Source: Pseudomonas arcuscaelestis (lineage in GTDB: Bacteria > Pseudomonadota > Gammaproteobacteria > Pseudomonadales > Pseudomonadaceae). From it: a stretch of DNA of 64,000 nt. The first letter of the stretch is position 1. Every line of letters starts with the position of its first letter. Where the stretch lies: positions 1 to 64,000 of the forward strand of contig NZ_JACOPV010000007.1 of NCBI RefSeq assembly GCF_016881005.1, read 5' to 3'. Positions 1-7,371 of this stretch are shown here, piece after piece. A model generated the notes under the pieces. That model did not search any database, was not told where the DNA came from, and saw only the letters and a list, made by a program, of their open reading frames with translations. A program made the position numbers and the translations under genes.

Positions 1-93
1 ATGGTTGACGAGGCAGTGCAGATCTACAACACAGAGCGGCCCCATATGGCCCTGAAAAACAAAACGCCCGATGCGGTGCATCGGGCGTTTTGA
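1..93 (+). CDS. IS3-family transposase OrfB, C-terminal fragment
   Basis: Thirty-one codons in frame 1 run into a TGA stop and encode the tail of an integrase-core (DDE) transposase. The diagnostic stretch is YNTERPHMALKNKTPDAVH, matching the YNxxRPHxALxxxTP signature at the C-terminus of IS3-family OrfB proteins. The catalytic residues lie upstream, outside the window. The stop is 24 bases from the terminal inverted repeat, the usual compact IS layout. Confidence 0.8.
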   Translation: MVDEAVQIYNTERPHMALKNKTPDAVHRAF

Positions 94-142
94 GGCCTGG
101 TGGCCTACCTGAAAAGGTGTAAACCTACTTCAGGACTAGACA
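1..142 (+). mobile_element. Right end of an IS3-family insertion sequence (truncated by window edge)
   Basis: The 3' end of a transposase gene is followed by a 25-base terminal sequence at 118-142 that starts TGTAAACC and ends CTAGACA. Read from the outside it is TGTC...TACA, the TG...CA form usual for IS3-family inverted repeats. The other end lies outside the window, so copy integrity and the target duplication cannot be checked. The three bases after the repeat (ACT, 143-145) would be one copy of a 3-bp duplication if the element follows the family rule. Assignment to IS3 is fairly sure; the subgroup is not. Confidence 0.75.
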
Positions 143-179
143 ACTATCGTTGTTTCTGTTGTCCATGGAGAACGGATCG

Positions 180-650
180 ATGTACAGGCCCAGCAACGTG
201 CAGACCCCAAGTTTCAGCGACTACTCGGAGCTGGTGCGGGTGTGGGAGGCTTCGGTACGTGCGACACATGACTTCCTTCCGGACAGCTATATATGCCTGC
301 TGCGCGAGTTGCTGCTCGATCAATACCTCGATGCGGTGATGCTGATCTGCTGCAAGGATGCCAGGCAACGGATCATCGGGTTTGCCGGTGTTGCCGCCGG
401 GCGGGTCGAGATGCTCTTCATTGAGCCCGGCAGCCGCGGCCAAGGTGTAGGCAAGCGTCTGCTGCAATACGCCATCAACGAACTCAATGCCTACCAGCTT
501 GATGTCAACGAGCAGAACCCGCAGGCGCTGGGGTTTTACCTGCGCCAGGGCTTCGAGATTGTCGGGCGCTCAGAGACCGACGGCATGGGCCAGCCCTACC
601 CCTTGCTGCACCTGAGGCTTATTCAGGCAAAAGCTGCGCAATTGGGCTGA
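180..650 (+). CDS. GNAT-family N-acetyltransferase (YjaB-like)
   Basis: A 156-residue protein of the GNAT fold, which transfers an acetyl group from acetyl-CoA to an amine; the substrate cannot be read from sequence. The acetyl-CoA loop RGQGVGKRL is at about residues 86-94, followed by a C-terminal strand with NPQALGFYLRQGFEIVGR, the usual GNAT motif B. The ATG at 180 is preferred because GGAG lies nine bases upstream; an in-frame ATG at 165 would add five residues. The gene starts only 37 bases after the IS end, so its native promoter may have been displaced. Fold assignment is sure, function unknown. Confidence 0.85.
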   Translation: MYRPSNVQTPSFSDYSELVRVWEASVRATHDFLPDSYICLLRELLLDQYLDAVMLICCKDARQRIIGFAGVAAGRVEMLFIEPGSRGQGVGKRLLQYAINELNAYQLDVNEQNPQALGFYLRQGFEIVGRSETDGMGQPYPLLHLRLIQAKAAQLG

Positions 651-779
651 CAATCTGCCTCGTAGTCTTCTGAAATAAGCGAAATTGCAGATTAATAGCC
701 CGATGGGCAAATGTTGCCGGACCAGGGCACGCCCAGGCGGTTACAATGGGCACCTTTCCCTATGCCTACGGCTGTCGTC

Positions 780-1490
780 ATGTCTGAACCCATTCGCCTT
801 TCCAAACGCCTTATCGAACTGGTCGGTTGCTCCCGACGGGAGGCCGAGCTCTATATCGAAGGCGGCTGGGTGACGGTCGATGGCGTTGTGGTCGATGAGC
901 CGCAGTTCAAGGTGTCCGAGCAAAAGGTCGAACTACTGAACGGCGCACGTGCCGAAGCGCTGGAGCCGGTCACCCTCCTGCTCCATCAACCTGCCGACCA
1001 GGACGTCGACAGCGCTTGCAGTAGCATCAACGCTGCCAGCCTGTCTGCGGATCACAGCCACGGCCGTCGCCCACTCAAGGGCCATTTCGCTCGCCTGAAC
1101 TGCGTAGCGCCGTTGCAACAAGGCGCCAGTGGCCTGCAGGTGTTCACCCAGGACTGGCGAGTCACCCGCAAGCTCGAATCTGATCTAGGCAAACTGGAGC
1201 AGGAATATGTCGTTGAAGTCACTGGCGAGATGATCGCTCACGGCCTGGAACGGCTGAATCGTGGCTTCACCTGGAAAGGCAAGGAACTGCCGAAGATCAA
1301 AGCCAGTTGGCAGAACGAGACTCGCCTGCGCATGGTGCTTAAGAACCCGCAGCCAGGCCTGATTGCCCTGCTGTGCAGCAGTGTCGGGGTCACGCCGGTA
1401 AGCATGCGGCGGATTCGCCTTGGCGGCGTCTCCATGAGCAAGCTGCCACTGGGCCAATGGCGCTATCTGGCCGCCACCGAAAAATTCTAG
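780..1490 (+). CDS. S4-domain protein, RluF/RsuA-like with lost catalytic motifs
   Basis: A 236-residue protein with an N-terminal S4 RNA-binding domain (about residues 6-55) and a C-terminal region collinear with RluF/RsuA pseudouridine synthases, ending in PLGQWRYL like family members. The family motif GRLDxxSxGL, whose Asp is the catalytic residue, reads APLQQGASGL here, so the Asp is Gln113 (codon 1116-1118). The downstream family motif LNRQIRRM reads PQPGLIALL. Both changes predict no pseudouridylation activity, while RNA binding may remain. The start at 780 is chosen because MSEPIRLSKRLIELVG is the expected N-terminus of the S4 domain. Annotation pipelines would probably call this an RNA pseudouridine synthase; that name overstates what is visible. 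Confidence 0.8.
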   Translation: MSEPIRLSKRLIELVGCSRREAELYIEGGWVTVDGVVVDEPQFKVSEQKVELLNGARAEALEPVTLLLHQPADQDVDSACSSINAASLSADHSHGRRPLKGHFARLNCVAPLQQGASGLQVFTQDWRVTRKLESDLGKLEQEYVVEVTGEMIAHGLERLNRGFTWKGKELPKIKASWQNETRLRMVLKNPQPGLIALLCSSVGVTPVSMRRIRLGGVSMSKLPLGQWRYLAATEKF

Positions 1491-1537
1491 CAACACGGCG
1501 CAACCACCCAGGCTGCGCCCCGAACAGGATTGTCACC

Positions 1538-1999
1538 ATGATTCACAACGATGTACTGCGCAGCCTGCGCTATTTACTCGACGTCAACGACGCCAAACTG
1601 ACCGACATCATCAAGCTCGGCGGCCTGGACGTTGCCACGACCGATATCGTCTCCTACCTCAAGAAAGAGGAAGAAGAAGGCTTCGTACGCTGCCCTGACG
1701 AAGTCATCGCGCACTTTCTCGATGGCCTGGTGATCTTCAAGCGCGGCAAGGACGAAAGTCGTCCTGCCCAGCCAGTCGAACTGCCGGTGACCAACAACAT
1801 CATCATGAAAAAGCTGCGGGTCGCCTTCGAACTGAAGGAAGACGACCTGCATGCAATTCTCAAGGCGGCCGACTTCCCGGTATCCAAACCAGAGCTCAGC
1901 GCCTTGTTCCGCAAAGTTGGACACAATAACTACCGTCCCTGTGGCGACCAGTTGTTGCGCAACTTCCTCAAGGGCCTGACCCTGCGGGTCCGCGGCTGA
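1538..1999 (+). CDS. DUF1456 family protein (YehS-like)
   Basis: A 153-residue protein built from two related halves of about 70 residues. The first has NDVLRSLRYLLDVNDAKLTDI and ends HFLDGLVIFKRG; the second has NNIIMKKLRVAFELKEDDLH and ends NFLKGLTLRVRG. This is the known DUF1456 duplication (E. coli YehS), a small alpha-helical cytoplasmic protein of unknown function. It lies 47 bases after the S4-domain gene and seven bases before trmO, so the three are probably co-transcribed; the shared link could be RNA, but that is inference. The start is the first ATG of the first repeat. Confidence 0.85.
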   Translation: MIHNDVLRSLRYLLDVNDAKLTDIIKLGGLDVATTDIVSYLKKEEEEGFVRCPDEVIAHFLDGLVIFKRGKDESRPAQPVELPVTNNIIMKKLRVAFELKEDDLHAILKAADFPVSKPELSALFRKVGHNNYRPCGDQLLRNFLKGLTLRVRG

Positions 2000-2006
2000 G
2001 CCATCT

Positions 2007-2702
2007 ATGAGCTACAGCGTCGCACCGATCGGTTTCGTCCGTTCCTGCTTCAAGGAAAAATTCGCCATTCCGCGCCAGCCTCACCTGGCACCGGCAGCGC
2101 GTGGCGTCCTGGAGTTGCTGCCACCGTTCAATAGTGGCGATGCAGTAGCCGGACTGGAGCAGGTCAGCCATGTCTGGCTGTTGTTCCTGTTTCACCAGGC
2201 ACTAGAAGACAAGCCAAGACTCAAGGTGCGCCCGCCGCGCCTGGGTGGCAATACCTCAATGGGCGTGTTTGCCACCCGGGCGACGCATCGGCCCAATGGC
2301 ATCGGCCAGTCGGTAGTACGCCTGGAGAAAGTAGAAGCCGGGCGTCTGACGCTGTCAGGCATCGATCTGCTCGACGGCACCCCGGTGCTCGACATCAAGC
2401 CCTATGTACCCTATGCCGATGCGGTCAGTAGCGCGACCAACCAGATGGCCAGTGCGCCGCCCGCATCGATCGCGGTCGCCTGGAGCGATACAGCCCTGCC
2501 CCAGGCTCACGAGCACGCCTTGCGCCTTGCCGAGCCGCTGGTGGAGCTGATCGAACAATGCCTGGCCCAAGACCCACGCCCGGCGTATCAGATCCCGCCA
2601 CCTGAGCGTGTGTACGGGGTGAAATTCTGGGATGTGCAAGTGCGCTGGCACTATCCGCAGCCGGATGAAATTCGGGTGCTGGAAGTGGTCCTGGATCTTT
2701 GA
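2007..2702 (+). CDS. trmO: tRNA (adenine(37)-N6)-methyltransferase TrmO
   Basis: A 231-residue TrmO (TsaA/YaeB family), which uses S-adenosylmethionine to add a methyl group to N6-threonylcarbamoyladenosine at position 37 of tRNA-Thr, making m6t6A. The family signature FATRATHRPNGIGQS is at residues 88-102 and the C-terminal extension with PERVYGVKFWDVQVRW is present. Length agrees with E. coli TrmO. It starts seven bases after the DUF1456 gene, so it is likely last in a three-gene unit ending at the terminator at 2776-2803. Confidence 0.92.
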   Translation: MSYSVAPIGFVRSCFKEKFAIPRQPHLAPAARGVLELLPPFNSGDAVAGLEQVSHVWLLFLFHQALEDKPRLKVRPPRLGGNTSMGVFATRATHRPNGIGQSVVRLEKVEAGRLTLSGIDLLDGTPVLDIKPYVPYADAVSSATNQMASAPPASIAVAWSDTALPQAHEHALRLAEPLVELIEQCLAQDPRPAYQIPPPERVYGVKFWDVQVRWHYPQPDEIRVLEVVLDL

Positions 2703-2712
2703 ACATATCGGC

Positions 2713-2768
2713 GTAGGCGTGAGCTTGCCCCGCGGTGCCTTTTAATCGCAGGCCAAGCCCGCTCCTAC
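2713..2768. repeat. REP-type inverted pair between trmO and fpr
   Basis: Two half-elements in opposite orientation: GTAGGCGTGAGCTTGCCCCGCG and CAGGCCAAGCCCGCTCCTAC share the core GAGCTTGCCCCGC / GGCCAAGCCCGCTC of Pseudomonas REP sequences and can fold on each other. It sits between two convergent genes, the usual place for such repeats. Confidence 0.6.
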
Positions 2769-2775
2769 AGACATG

Positions 2776-2803
2776 AAAAACCGGCCAAATAGGCCGGTTT
2801 TTT
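2776..2803. terminator. Bidirectional rho-independent terminator, trmO / fpr
   Basis: The stem CCGGCC (2781-2786) pairs with GGCCGG (2792-2797) around AAATA, flanked by A5 on the left and T6 on the right, so it can stop transcripts from both convergent genes. Confidence 0.9.
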
Positions 2804-2816
2804 GTTCACGCGCTGC

Positions 2817-3596
2817 TTACTTCTCGACGAATGCACGCTCGATCAGGTAGTCGCCCGGCTCGCGCATACGCGCCGATATCTTCAAACCGAAGCTGTCGAG
2901 CACTTCACTGGTTTCATCCAGCATGCTCGGGCTACCGCAGATCATCGCACGGTCATCCTGAGGATTGATCGGCGGCAAACCAATATCACTGAATAGTTTG
3001 CCACTACGCATCAGGTCAGTCAGGCGCCCCTGGTTCTCGAACGGCTCGCGCGTAACGGTTGGGTAGTAGATGAGTTTGTCACGCAGTGCTTCGCCGAAGA
3101 ATTCGTTCTGTGGCAGGTGCTCAGTGATGAACTCGCGGTAAGCCACTTCGTTAACGTAACGAACACCGTGAACGAGGATCACTTTTTCAAAGCGCTCGTA
3201 GGTCTCCGGATCCTGGATGACACTCATGAACGGCGCCAGGCCAGTACCGGTGCTCAGCAGGTACAGGTGCTTGCCCGGGTTCAGGTCGTCCAGCACCAGG
3301 GTACCGGTAGGCTTCTTGCTGATGATGATCTCATCGCCTTCTTTCAGGTGTTGCAACTGCGAGGTCAGCGGGCCGTCTTGCACCTTGATGCTGAAGAACT
3401 CCAGATGCTCTTCCCAGTTCGGGCTGGCGATCGAGTAGGCGCGCATGAGCGGGCGGCCGTTGGGCTGTTGCAGGCCGATCATCACGAACTGACCGTTCTC
3501 GAAGCGCAAGCCCGGATCGCGGGTGCACTTGAAGCTGAACAGGGTGTCGTTCCAGTGATGAACACTGAGGACACGTTCGTGGTTCATGTTGCTCAT
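2817..3596 (-). CDS. fpr: Ferredoxin--NADP+ reductase
   Basis: A 259-residue FAD enzyme that passes electrons between NADPH and ferredoxin or flavodoxin, used in iron-sulfur repair and the oxidative-stress response. The FAD-binding motif RAYSIAS is at residues 52-58, the nucleotide-binding STGTGLAPF at 115-123 and the NADP-side CGSPSM at 220-225. Length fits bacterial subclass Fpr. It is divergent from finR with 119 bases between; FinR is known in P. putida to activate fpr under superoxide stress, and this arrangement matches that pair. Confidence 0.95.
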   Translation of the reverse strand: MSNMNHERVLSVHHWNDTLFSFKCTRDPGLRFENGQFVMIGLQQPNGRPLMRAYSIASPNWEEHLEFFSIKVQDGPLTSQLQHLKEGDEIIISKKPTGTLVLDDLNPGKHLYLLSTGTGLAPFMSVIQDPETYERFEKVILVHGVRYVNEVAYREFITEHLPQNEFFGEALRDKLIYYPTVTREPFENQGRLTDLMRSGKLFSDIGLPPINPQDDRAMICGSPSMLDETSEVLDSFGLKISARMREPGDYLIERAFVEK

Positions 3597-3715
3597 GTAC
3601 GGGCTCCTGAAATAAAACGCAGCGCTAACCTAGAGCGCGATTGCGCGATAGTTTAGTGCGAGCGACAATATCTGTTAACTGAATTATCAAGATATGTCTT
3701 ATCGGTTATATAGAT
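3597..3715. promoter_or_regulatory. Divergent fpr-finR promoter region
   Basis: ATATCT at 3668-3673 and AGATAT at 3690-3695 form an inverted repeat, and a third AGATAT at 3712-3717 overlaps the finR start. Such dyads are typical LysR-type operators, so they are candidates for FinR binding. For finR, TTATCA (3684-3689) and TTATAT (3706-3711), 16 bases apart, form a plausible -35/-10 pair. Function is inferred from position. Confidence 0.5.
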
Positions 3716-4642
3716 ATGCGATTTACGCTCCGTCAGCTCCAAGTGTTCGTCGCCGTAGCCCAGTATCAAAGCGTCTCGCGAGCCGCGGGAATACTGGCGT
3801 TATCGCAGTCGGCCGCCAGTACTTCGATCACCGAGCTTGAGCGCCAGTCCAGCTGCAAGCTGTTTGACCGCGCCGGTAAACGATTGAGCCTCAATGCCCT
3901 CGGCCAACAACTGTTGCCACAGGCTGTGGCACTGCTCGATCAGGCCAAAGAAATAGAAGACTTATTCAACGGCAAGTCTGGCTTCGGCTCCCTGGCAGTC
4001 GGCGCTACCTTGACCATCGGTAACTACCTGGCCACCTTGCTGATCGGCAGCTTCATGCAGGTTCACCCGGAGAGTCAGGTAAAGCTGCACGTACAAAACA
4101 CTGCGCATATCGTGCAACAAGTTGCCCATTATGAAATTGATCTGGGTCTAATCGAGGGCGACTGCAATCATCCCGATATAGAAGTGCAGCCTTGGGTGGA
4201 GGATGAACTGGTGGTGTTTTGCGCACCGCAACATCCGCTGGCGAGCCGCGGCCAGGCCAGCCTGGAACAACTGACCCATGAAGCCTGGATCCTGCGTGAG
4301 CAGGGCTCGGGCACCCGCCTGACCTTTGATCAGGCCATGCGTCACCATCGCTCCAGCCTGAACATCCGCCTGGAACTTGAACATACTGAAGCCATCAAGC
4401 GCGCGGTGGAATCGGGGCTGGGAATCGGCTGCATATCTCGCCTGGCGTTGCGCGACGCTTTTCGTCGCGGAAGCCTCGTAGCGGTGGAAACGCCAGAACT
4501 GGATTTGGCGCGGCAGTTCTACTTCATCTGGCACAAGCAGAAGTATCAAACCTCTGCCATGCGAGAGTTCCTTGAGCTATGCCGCAGCTTTACCGCCGGC
4601 GTGCAACGCAGTGACGAGATCGTCTTGCCCAACATTGCCTAA
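3716..4642 (+). CDS. finR: LysR-family regulator FinR
   Basis: A 308-residue LysR-type regulator: N-terminal winged helix-turn-helix (about residues 1-60, MRFTLRQLQVFVAVAQ opening, SQSAASTSITELE recognition helix) and a type 2 periplasmic-binding-like effector domain from about residue 90. Its position divergent from fpr identifies it as the FinR orthologue, activator of fpr in P. putida. The start is fixed by the family N-terminus, yet no Shine-Dalgarno sequence precedes it and a plausible -10 box ends five bases upstream, suggesting a leaderless message. The stop codon overlaps the dgkA stop on the other strand by four bases. Confidence 0.9.
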   Translation: MRFTLRQLQVFVAVAQYQSVSRAAGILALSQSAASTSITELERQSSCKLFDRAGKRLSLNALGQQLLPQAVALLDQAKEIEDLFNGKSGFGSLAVGATLTIGNYLATLLIGSFMQVHPESQVKLHVQNTAHIVQQVAHYEIDLGLIEGDCNHPDIEVQPWVEDELVVFCAPQHPLASRGQASLEQLTHEAWILREQGSGTRLTFDQAMRHHRSSLNIRLELEHTEAIKRAVESGLGIGCISRLALRDAFRRGSLVAVETPELDLARQFYFIWHKQKYQTSAMREFLELCRSFTAGVQRSDEIVLPNIA

Positions 4643-5004
4643 AGCAGGATGACCGCCCAGATCAGCCCCACCATCGACATGGCCACGAGCTGAGCGGCGC
4701 TGCCCATGTCCTTGGCGTTCTTCGACAGGGGATGACGGTCCAGGGAGATCCGATCGATTGCCGCCTCAATCGCCGAGTTCAGCAACTCGACGATCAGGCC
4801 CAACAGGCACACAGCGATGAGGATCGCCCGTTCGGCGCGACTGACGTCCAGCCAGAACGCTACCGGAACCAATATTACATTGAGCAGCACCAACTGGCGG
4901 AAAGCCGCTTCACCGGTGAAGGCTGCGCGCAGACCGTCAAACGAATAGCCGGCAGCGTTGAAAATACGTTTGAGGCCGGTCTGGCCCTTGAAAGGCGATG
5001 ACAT
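4639..5004 (-). CDS. dgkA: Diacylglycerol kinase
   Basis: A 121-residue inner-membrane enzyme with three transmembrane helices that phosphorylates diacylglycerol to phosphatidate, recycling lipid left from membrane-derived glucan synthesis. The DgkA signature is visible as ELLNSAIEAAIDR followed by NAKDMGSAAQ. The ATG at 5004 (MSSPFKGQTGLKRIFNAAGY) matches the family N-terminus; an upstream in-frame start would add 18 non-conserved residues. It is convergent with finR and 75 bases beyond the end of erdR on the same strand. Confidence 0.93.
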   Translation of the reverse strand: MSSPFKGQTGLKRIFNAAGYSFDGLRAAFTGEAAFRQLVLLNVILVPVAFWLDVSRAERAILIAVCLLGLIVELLNSAIEAAIDRISLDRHPLSKNAKDMGSAAQLVAMSMVGLIWAVILL

Positions 5005-5079
5005 AGAGGTCACTTCATCCACTGAAAAATGCGCGCAGCCTAGTGCAGATTGAGTCAAAAAAGCGTGAAGATCGGAACT

Positions 5080-5730
5080 TCAGCTCGACGAAACCGATTC
5101 AAGCTGTTGCAGCAGCAACGCAGCCTGGGTGCGGGTACGTACTCCGAGCTTACGGAAGATCGCCGTTACATGCGCCTTGATGGTCGCTTCCGAAACACTC
5201 AGCTCATAGGCGATCTGCTTGTTCAGCAAACCTTCGCAGACCATGGTCAGTACCCTGAACTGCTGCGGTGTAAGGCTGGCCAGCCCCTCACTGGCAGCTT
5301 TGGCTTCCGGCGAGACATCGACTTTTTCAAACGCTTGTGGCGGCCACCAGACGTCGCCATCGAGAACCTTCTTTACCGCTTCCTGAATGACTTCCAGCGA
5401 GCTTGATTTAGGAATAAAGCCACTGGCGCCGAATTCACGCGACTTCACCACCACTGCGGCTTCTTCCTGAGCAGAAACCATCACCACGGGAATCTGTGGG
5501 TATTGTCCGCGCAGCAACACCAGGCCTGAGAAACCGTAGGCTCCTGGCATGTTGAGGTCGAGCAGCACCAAGTCCCAGTCGGACTTTTCAGCGAGGCGGG
5601 TTTCAAGCTCGGCAATACTCGCCACTTCTACCAGGCGAACATCAGGCCCAAGACCCAAGGTTACTGCCTGACGCAGGGCACTGCGAAACAGCGGGTGGTC
5701 ATCGGCAATCAGGATTTCGTACGTGGCCAT
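5080..5730 (-). CDS. erdR: LuxR-type response regulator ErdR
   Basis: A 216-residue two-component response regulator. The receiver domain has the phosphoacceptor in LVLLDLNMPG at Asp58 and acidic residues IADDH at 8-12; a LuxR/NarL helix-turn-helix follows near residues 150-205 (LTPQQFRVLTMVCEGLLNKQIA). The neighbour order dgkA-erdR is that of Pseudomonas ErdR, an orphan regulator reported to work with the sensor MxtR in acetate and ethanol metabolism. No histidine kinase is adjacent. The ATG at 5730 (MATYEILIADDH) is chosen over an upstream start that adds 52 unconserved residues. Confidence 0.88.
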   Translation of the reverse strand: MATYEILIADDHPLFRSALRQAVTLGLGPDVRLVEVASIAELETRLAEKSDWDLVLLDLNMPGAYGFSGLVLLRGQYPQIPVVMVSAQEEAAVVVKSREFGASGFIPKSSSLEVIQEAVKKVLDGDVWWPPQAFEKVDVSPEAKAASEGLASLTPQQFRVLTMVCEGLLNKQIAYELSVSEATIKAHVTAIFRKLGVRTRTQAALLLQQLESVSSS

Positions 5731-5895
5731 CGATCTAATGATCCTGTTTTGTGCAGGCGCAGGGAGGAAAAATAGGCGCCTGGCGGGCAACTCAAGGTAT
5801 TGGCGGCACTGCCGCACACCCAAAAGGCACTTCAAGGCCAGGAATTGCAGTGTTTCAAGCCTTGTATATGCCCGAATCGGCGCCAAGGATGCCGA

Positions 5896-5934
5896 GCCCG
5901 GACCGGGTGGTCAAGCTGATTGCCCGGTCCGGGC
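5896..5934. repeat. Perfect 12-bp inverted repeat upstream of erdR
   Basis: GCCCGGACCGGG (5896-5907) and CCCGGTCCGGGC (5923-5934) are exact reverse complements around a 15-base spacer. Each 11-base core (CCCGGACCGGG at 5897-5907, CCCGGTCCGGG at 5923-5933) is itself palindromic around its central base, so the element is also a pair of operator-like sites 26 bp apart. There is no T-tract on either side, which argues against a terminator. It lies 166-204 bases before the erdR start and 62 bases after the tapT stop. Confidence 0.7.
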
Positions 5935-5995
5935 AGGCAGGCAATGGTCGCCAGCCCGTCCATTATGGCGCAATGTGCGGCGCCTGCCCCTTGTA

Positions 5996-6706
5996 CTATA
6001 GGAAGGTATGCAAACGCTGGTGTACCGCGTCCTGCTCGTCAATCGGCCATTGATGCTTGGCACTCAGGTAATGCGTACTGAATACATCCAGGTAGGCATC
6101 CAGTGCCTCGGAGGCGCGTTGATCACCCGCCAGCTCCAGACACAAAGCCGCAACCTCTGCAGTGCAGAGATGATCATCACGTTTGGAGCGTCGCAGACGA
6201 TACCGCGAGAGCTGCTCCGGCTGCAGGCTCAGTACCGGGAAACGATCGAGGTAAGGGCTTTTGCGAAACATTTTGCGGGCTTCGGTCCAGGTTGCATCCA
6301 GCAGAATGAACAGCGGCCGTTTACCCGGCTCACGGACCACCTCATTAACGACCCTTTGCGGCGCGACAAACTCACCCGGAAAGACGATATAAGGCTGCCA
6401 ATGCGGTTGATCCAGCAATGCCAGCAGCGCCTCGTCGACCGAAGTACGCTGCCAACCAAACGCCGAGGTATCGGCAATCAGGTCAGCAATCAGCCAGCCG
6501 GTATTGCTCGGTTTCAATGGCTCGGTGTCGTGCATCAGCAGGCACATGGCTGAGTCGGCCGGCAACTGCGGTCGCCAGGCACACAGGCAGTGACTGAAAA
6601 TGACTCGACAGTGTGGGCAGCGTGGTGCCCGTGATCCACGAGCAACGAAAGGTTTTACACTGCGCGCCAGGCGTTCGGCGCGCAGGCGCGATACGGCGTG
6701 GCTCAT
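5996..6706 (-). CDS. tapT: tRNA-uridine aminocarboxypropyltransferase (DTW domain)
   Basis: A 236-residue DTW-domain protein. Family members use S-adenosylmethionine to transfer a 3-amino-3-carboxypropyl group to uridine 47 of tRNA (acp3U47; TapT/YfiP in E. coli). A likely zinc site is formed by Cys30, Cys33, Cys40 and Cys42 (CPHCRVIFSHCLC), and the motif for which the family is named appears as DATWTEARKMFRKSPYL from residue 137. It probably has its own promoter in the 237-base gap on its 5' side. Confidence 0.88.
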   Translation of the reverse strand: MSHAVSRLRAERLARSVKPFVARGSRAPRCPHCRVIFSHCLCAWRPQLPADSAMCLLMHDTEPLKPSNTGWLIADLIADTSAFGWQRTSVDEALLALLDQPHWQPYIVFPGEFVAPQRVVNEVVREPGKRPLFILLDATWTEARKMFRKSPYLDRFPVLSLQPEQLSRYRLRRSKRDDHLCTAEVAALCLELAGDQRASEALDAYLDVFSTHYLSAKHQWPIDEQDAVHQRLHTFL

Positions 6707-6836
6707 GGCAGCAGACTATGTAGGCAAGGGAGGGATGGCACTGCGTGGACTCGGCAAGACAGGAAAACCCGTGCAGTTTATCAGAGCTTCCCTACTGGCT
6801 GACGGTATTTGCCGTGCAGCTTAAGCGTCGACTCCT

Positions 6837-6842
6837 TATAAT
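6837..6842 (+). promoter_or_regulatory. Candidate -10 box for the PA3611-family gene
   Basis: A consensus TATAAT lies 101 bases before the start codon, with only a weak -35 (TGCAGC, 6815-6820) at 16-base spacing. The leader would be about 95 bases. A transcription start has not been shown. Confidence 0.4.
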
Positions 6843-6943
6843 CCCCAGCCTGTCGCTTCCCACTGGCACCACGACTTCGCACTTGAGGGAACGCCGTGCG
6901 CAGTTGCCGGTCAAATCGCCAGTTATCGAATCAGGAGAAATTC

Positions 6944-7360
6944 ATGCTGCGTTTCATCGCCCCGACTCTGAGCCTTTTGCTCGCCCTGCCCCTGGCTGCC
7001 AATGCCGCCTCCAAGCAGGAATACGAACTGAGCAAGATGCTGCAGAAAGTTGCCACCCAAAGCAGCGTGGGCACACCGCGGGCGATCAACGAAGATATCC
7101 TCGACCAAGGTTATACCGTCGAAGGCAAGCAACTGATCAACCACCTGAGCGTGCGCGCCAGCCATGCCGAAAGAATGCAGGCTGATCCAAACACTGTGCG
7201 CAGCCAACTGGGCGACAGCGTCTGCAAGAACACCGGCTTCCGCCAGTTGCTGGCCAAAGGCGCGGTCCTGACCTATCGTTTCACCGAGTACAAGACCAAT
7301 CGTCTGGTCGGTGAACAGGCCTTTGATGCCGCAAGCTGCGGCCTGAAAGTAACCAAGTAG
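6944..7360 (+). CDS. Small secreted protein, PA3611-family
   Basis: A 138-residue exported protein. Residues 1-21 form a clear signal peptide with a cleavage site after AANA (mature ASKQEYEL). The mature part is small, mostly helical then stranded, and holds two cysteines (Cys94 and Cys132) that could form a disulfide in the periplasm. Both sequence and position match P. aeruginosa PA3611, described as a quorum-sensing-regulated virulence factor whose biochemical role is unknown. The start is backed by CAGGAGAA six bases upstream. Function here is not established; no LuxR/LuxI-type gene lies nearby. Confidence 0.8.
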   Translation: MLRFIAPTLSLLLALPLAANAASKQEYELSKMLQKVATQSSVGTPRAINEDILDQGYTVEGKQLINHLSVRASHAERMQADPNTVRSQLGDSVCKNTGFRQLLAKGAVLTYRFTEYKTNRLVGEQAFDAASCGLKVTK

Positions 7361-7371
7361 CCTTAGCCCCC

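Noticed and set aside
5896..5934. Rho-independent terminator for tapT
   Set aside because: The stem is strong but no T-run follows on either strand.
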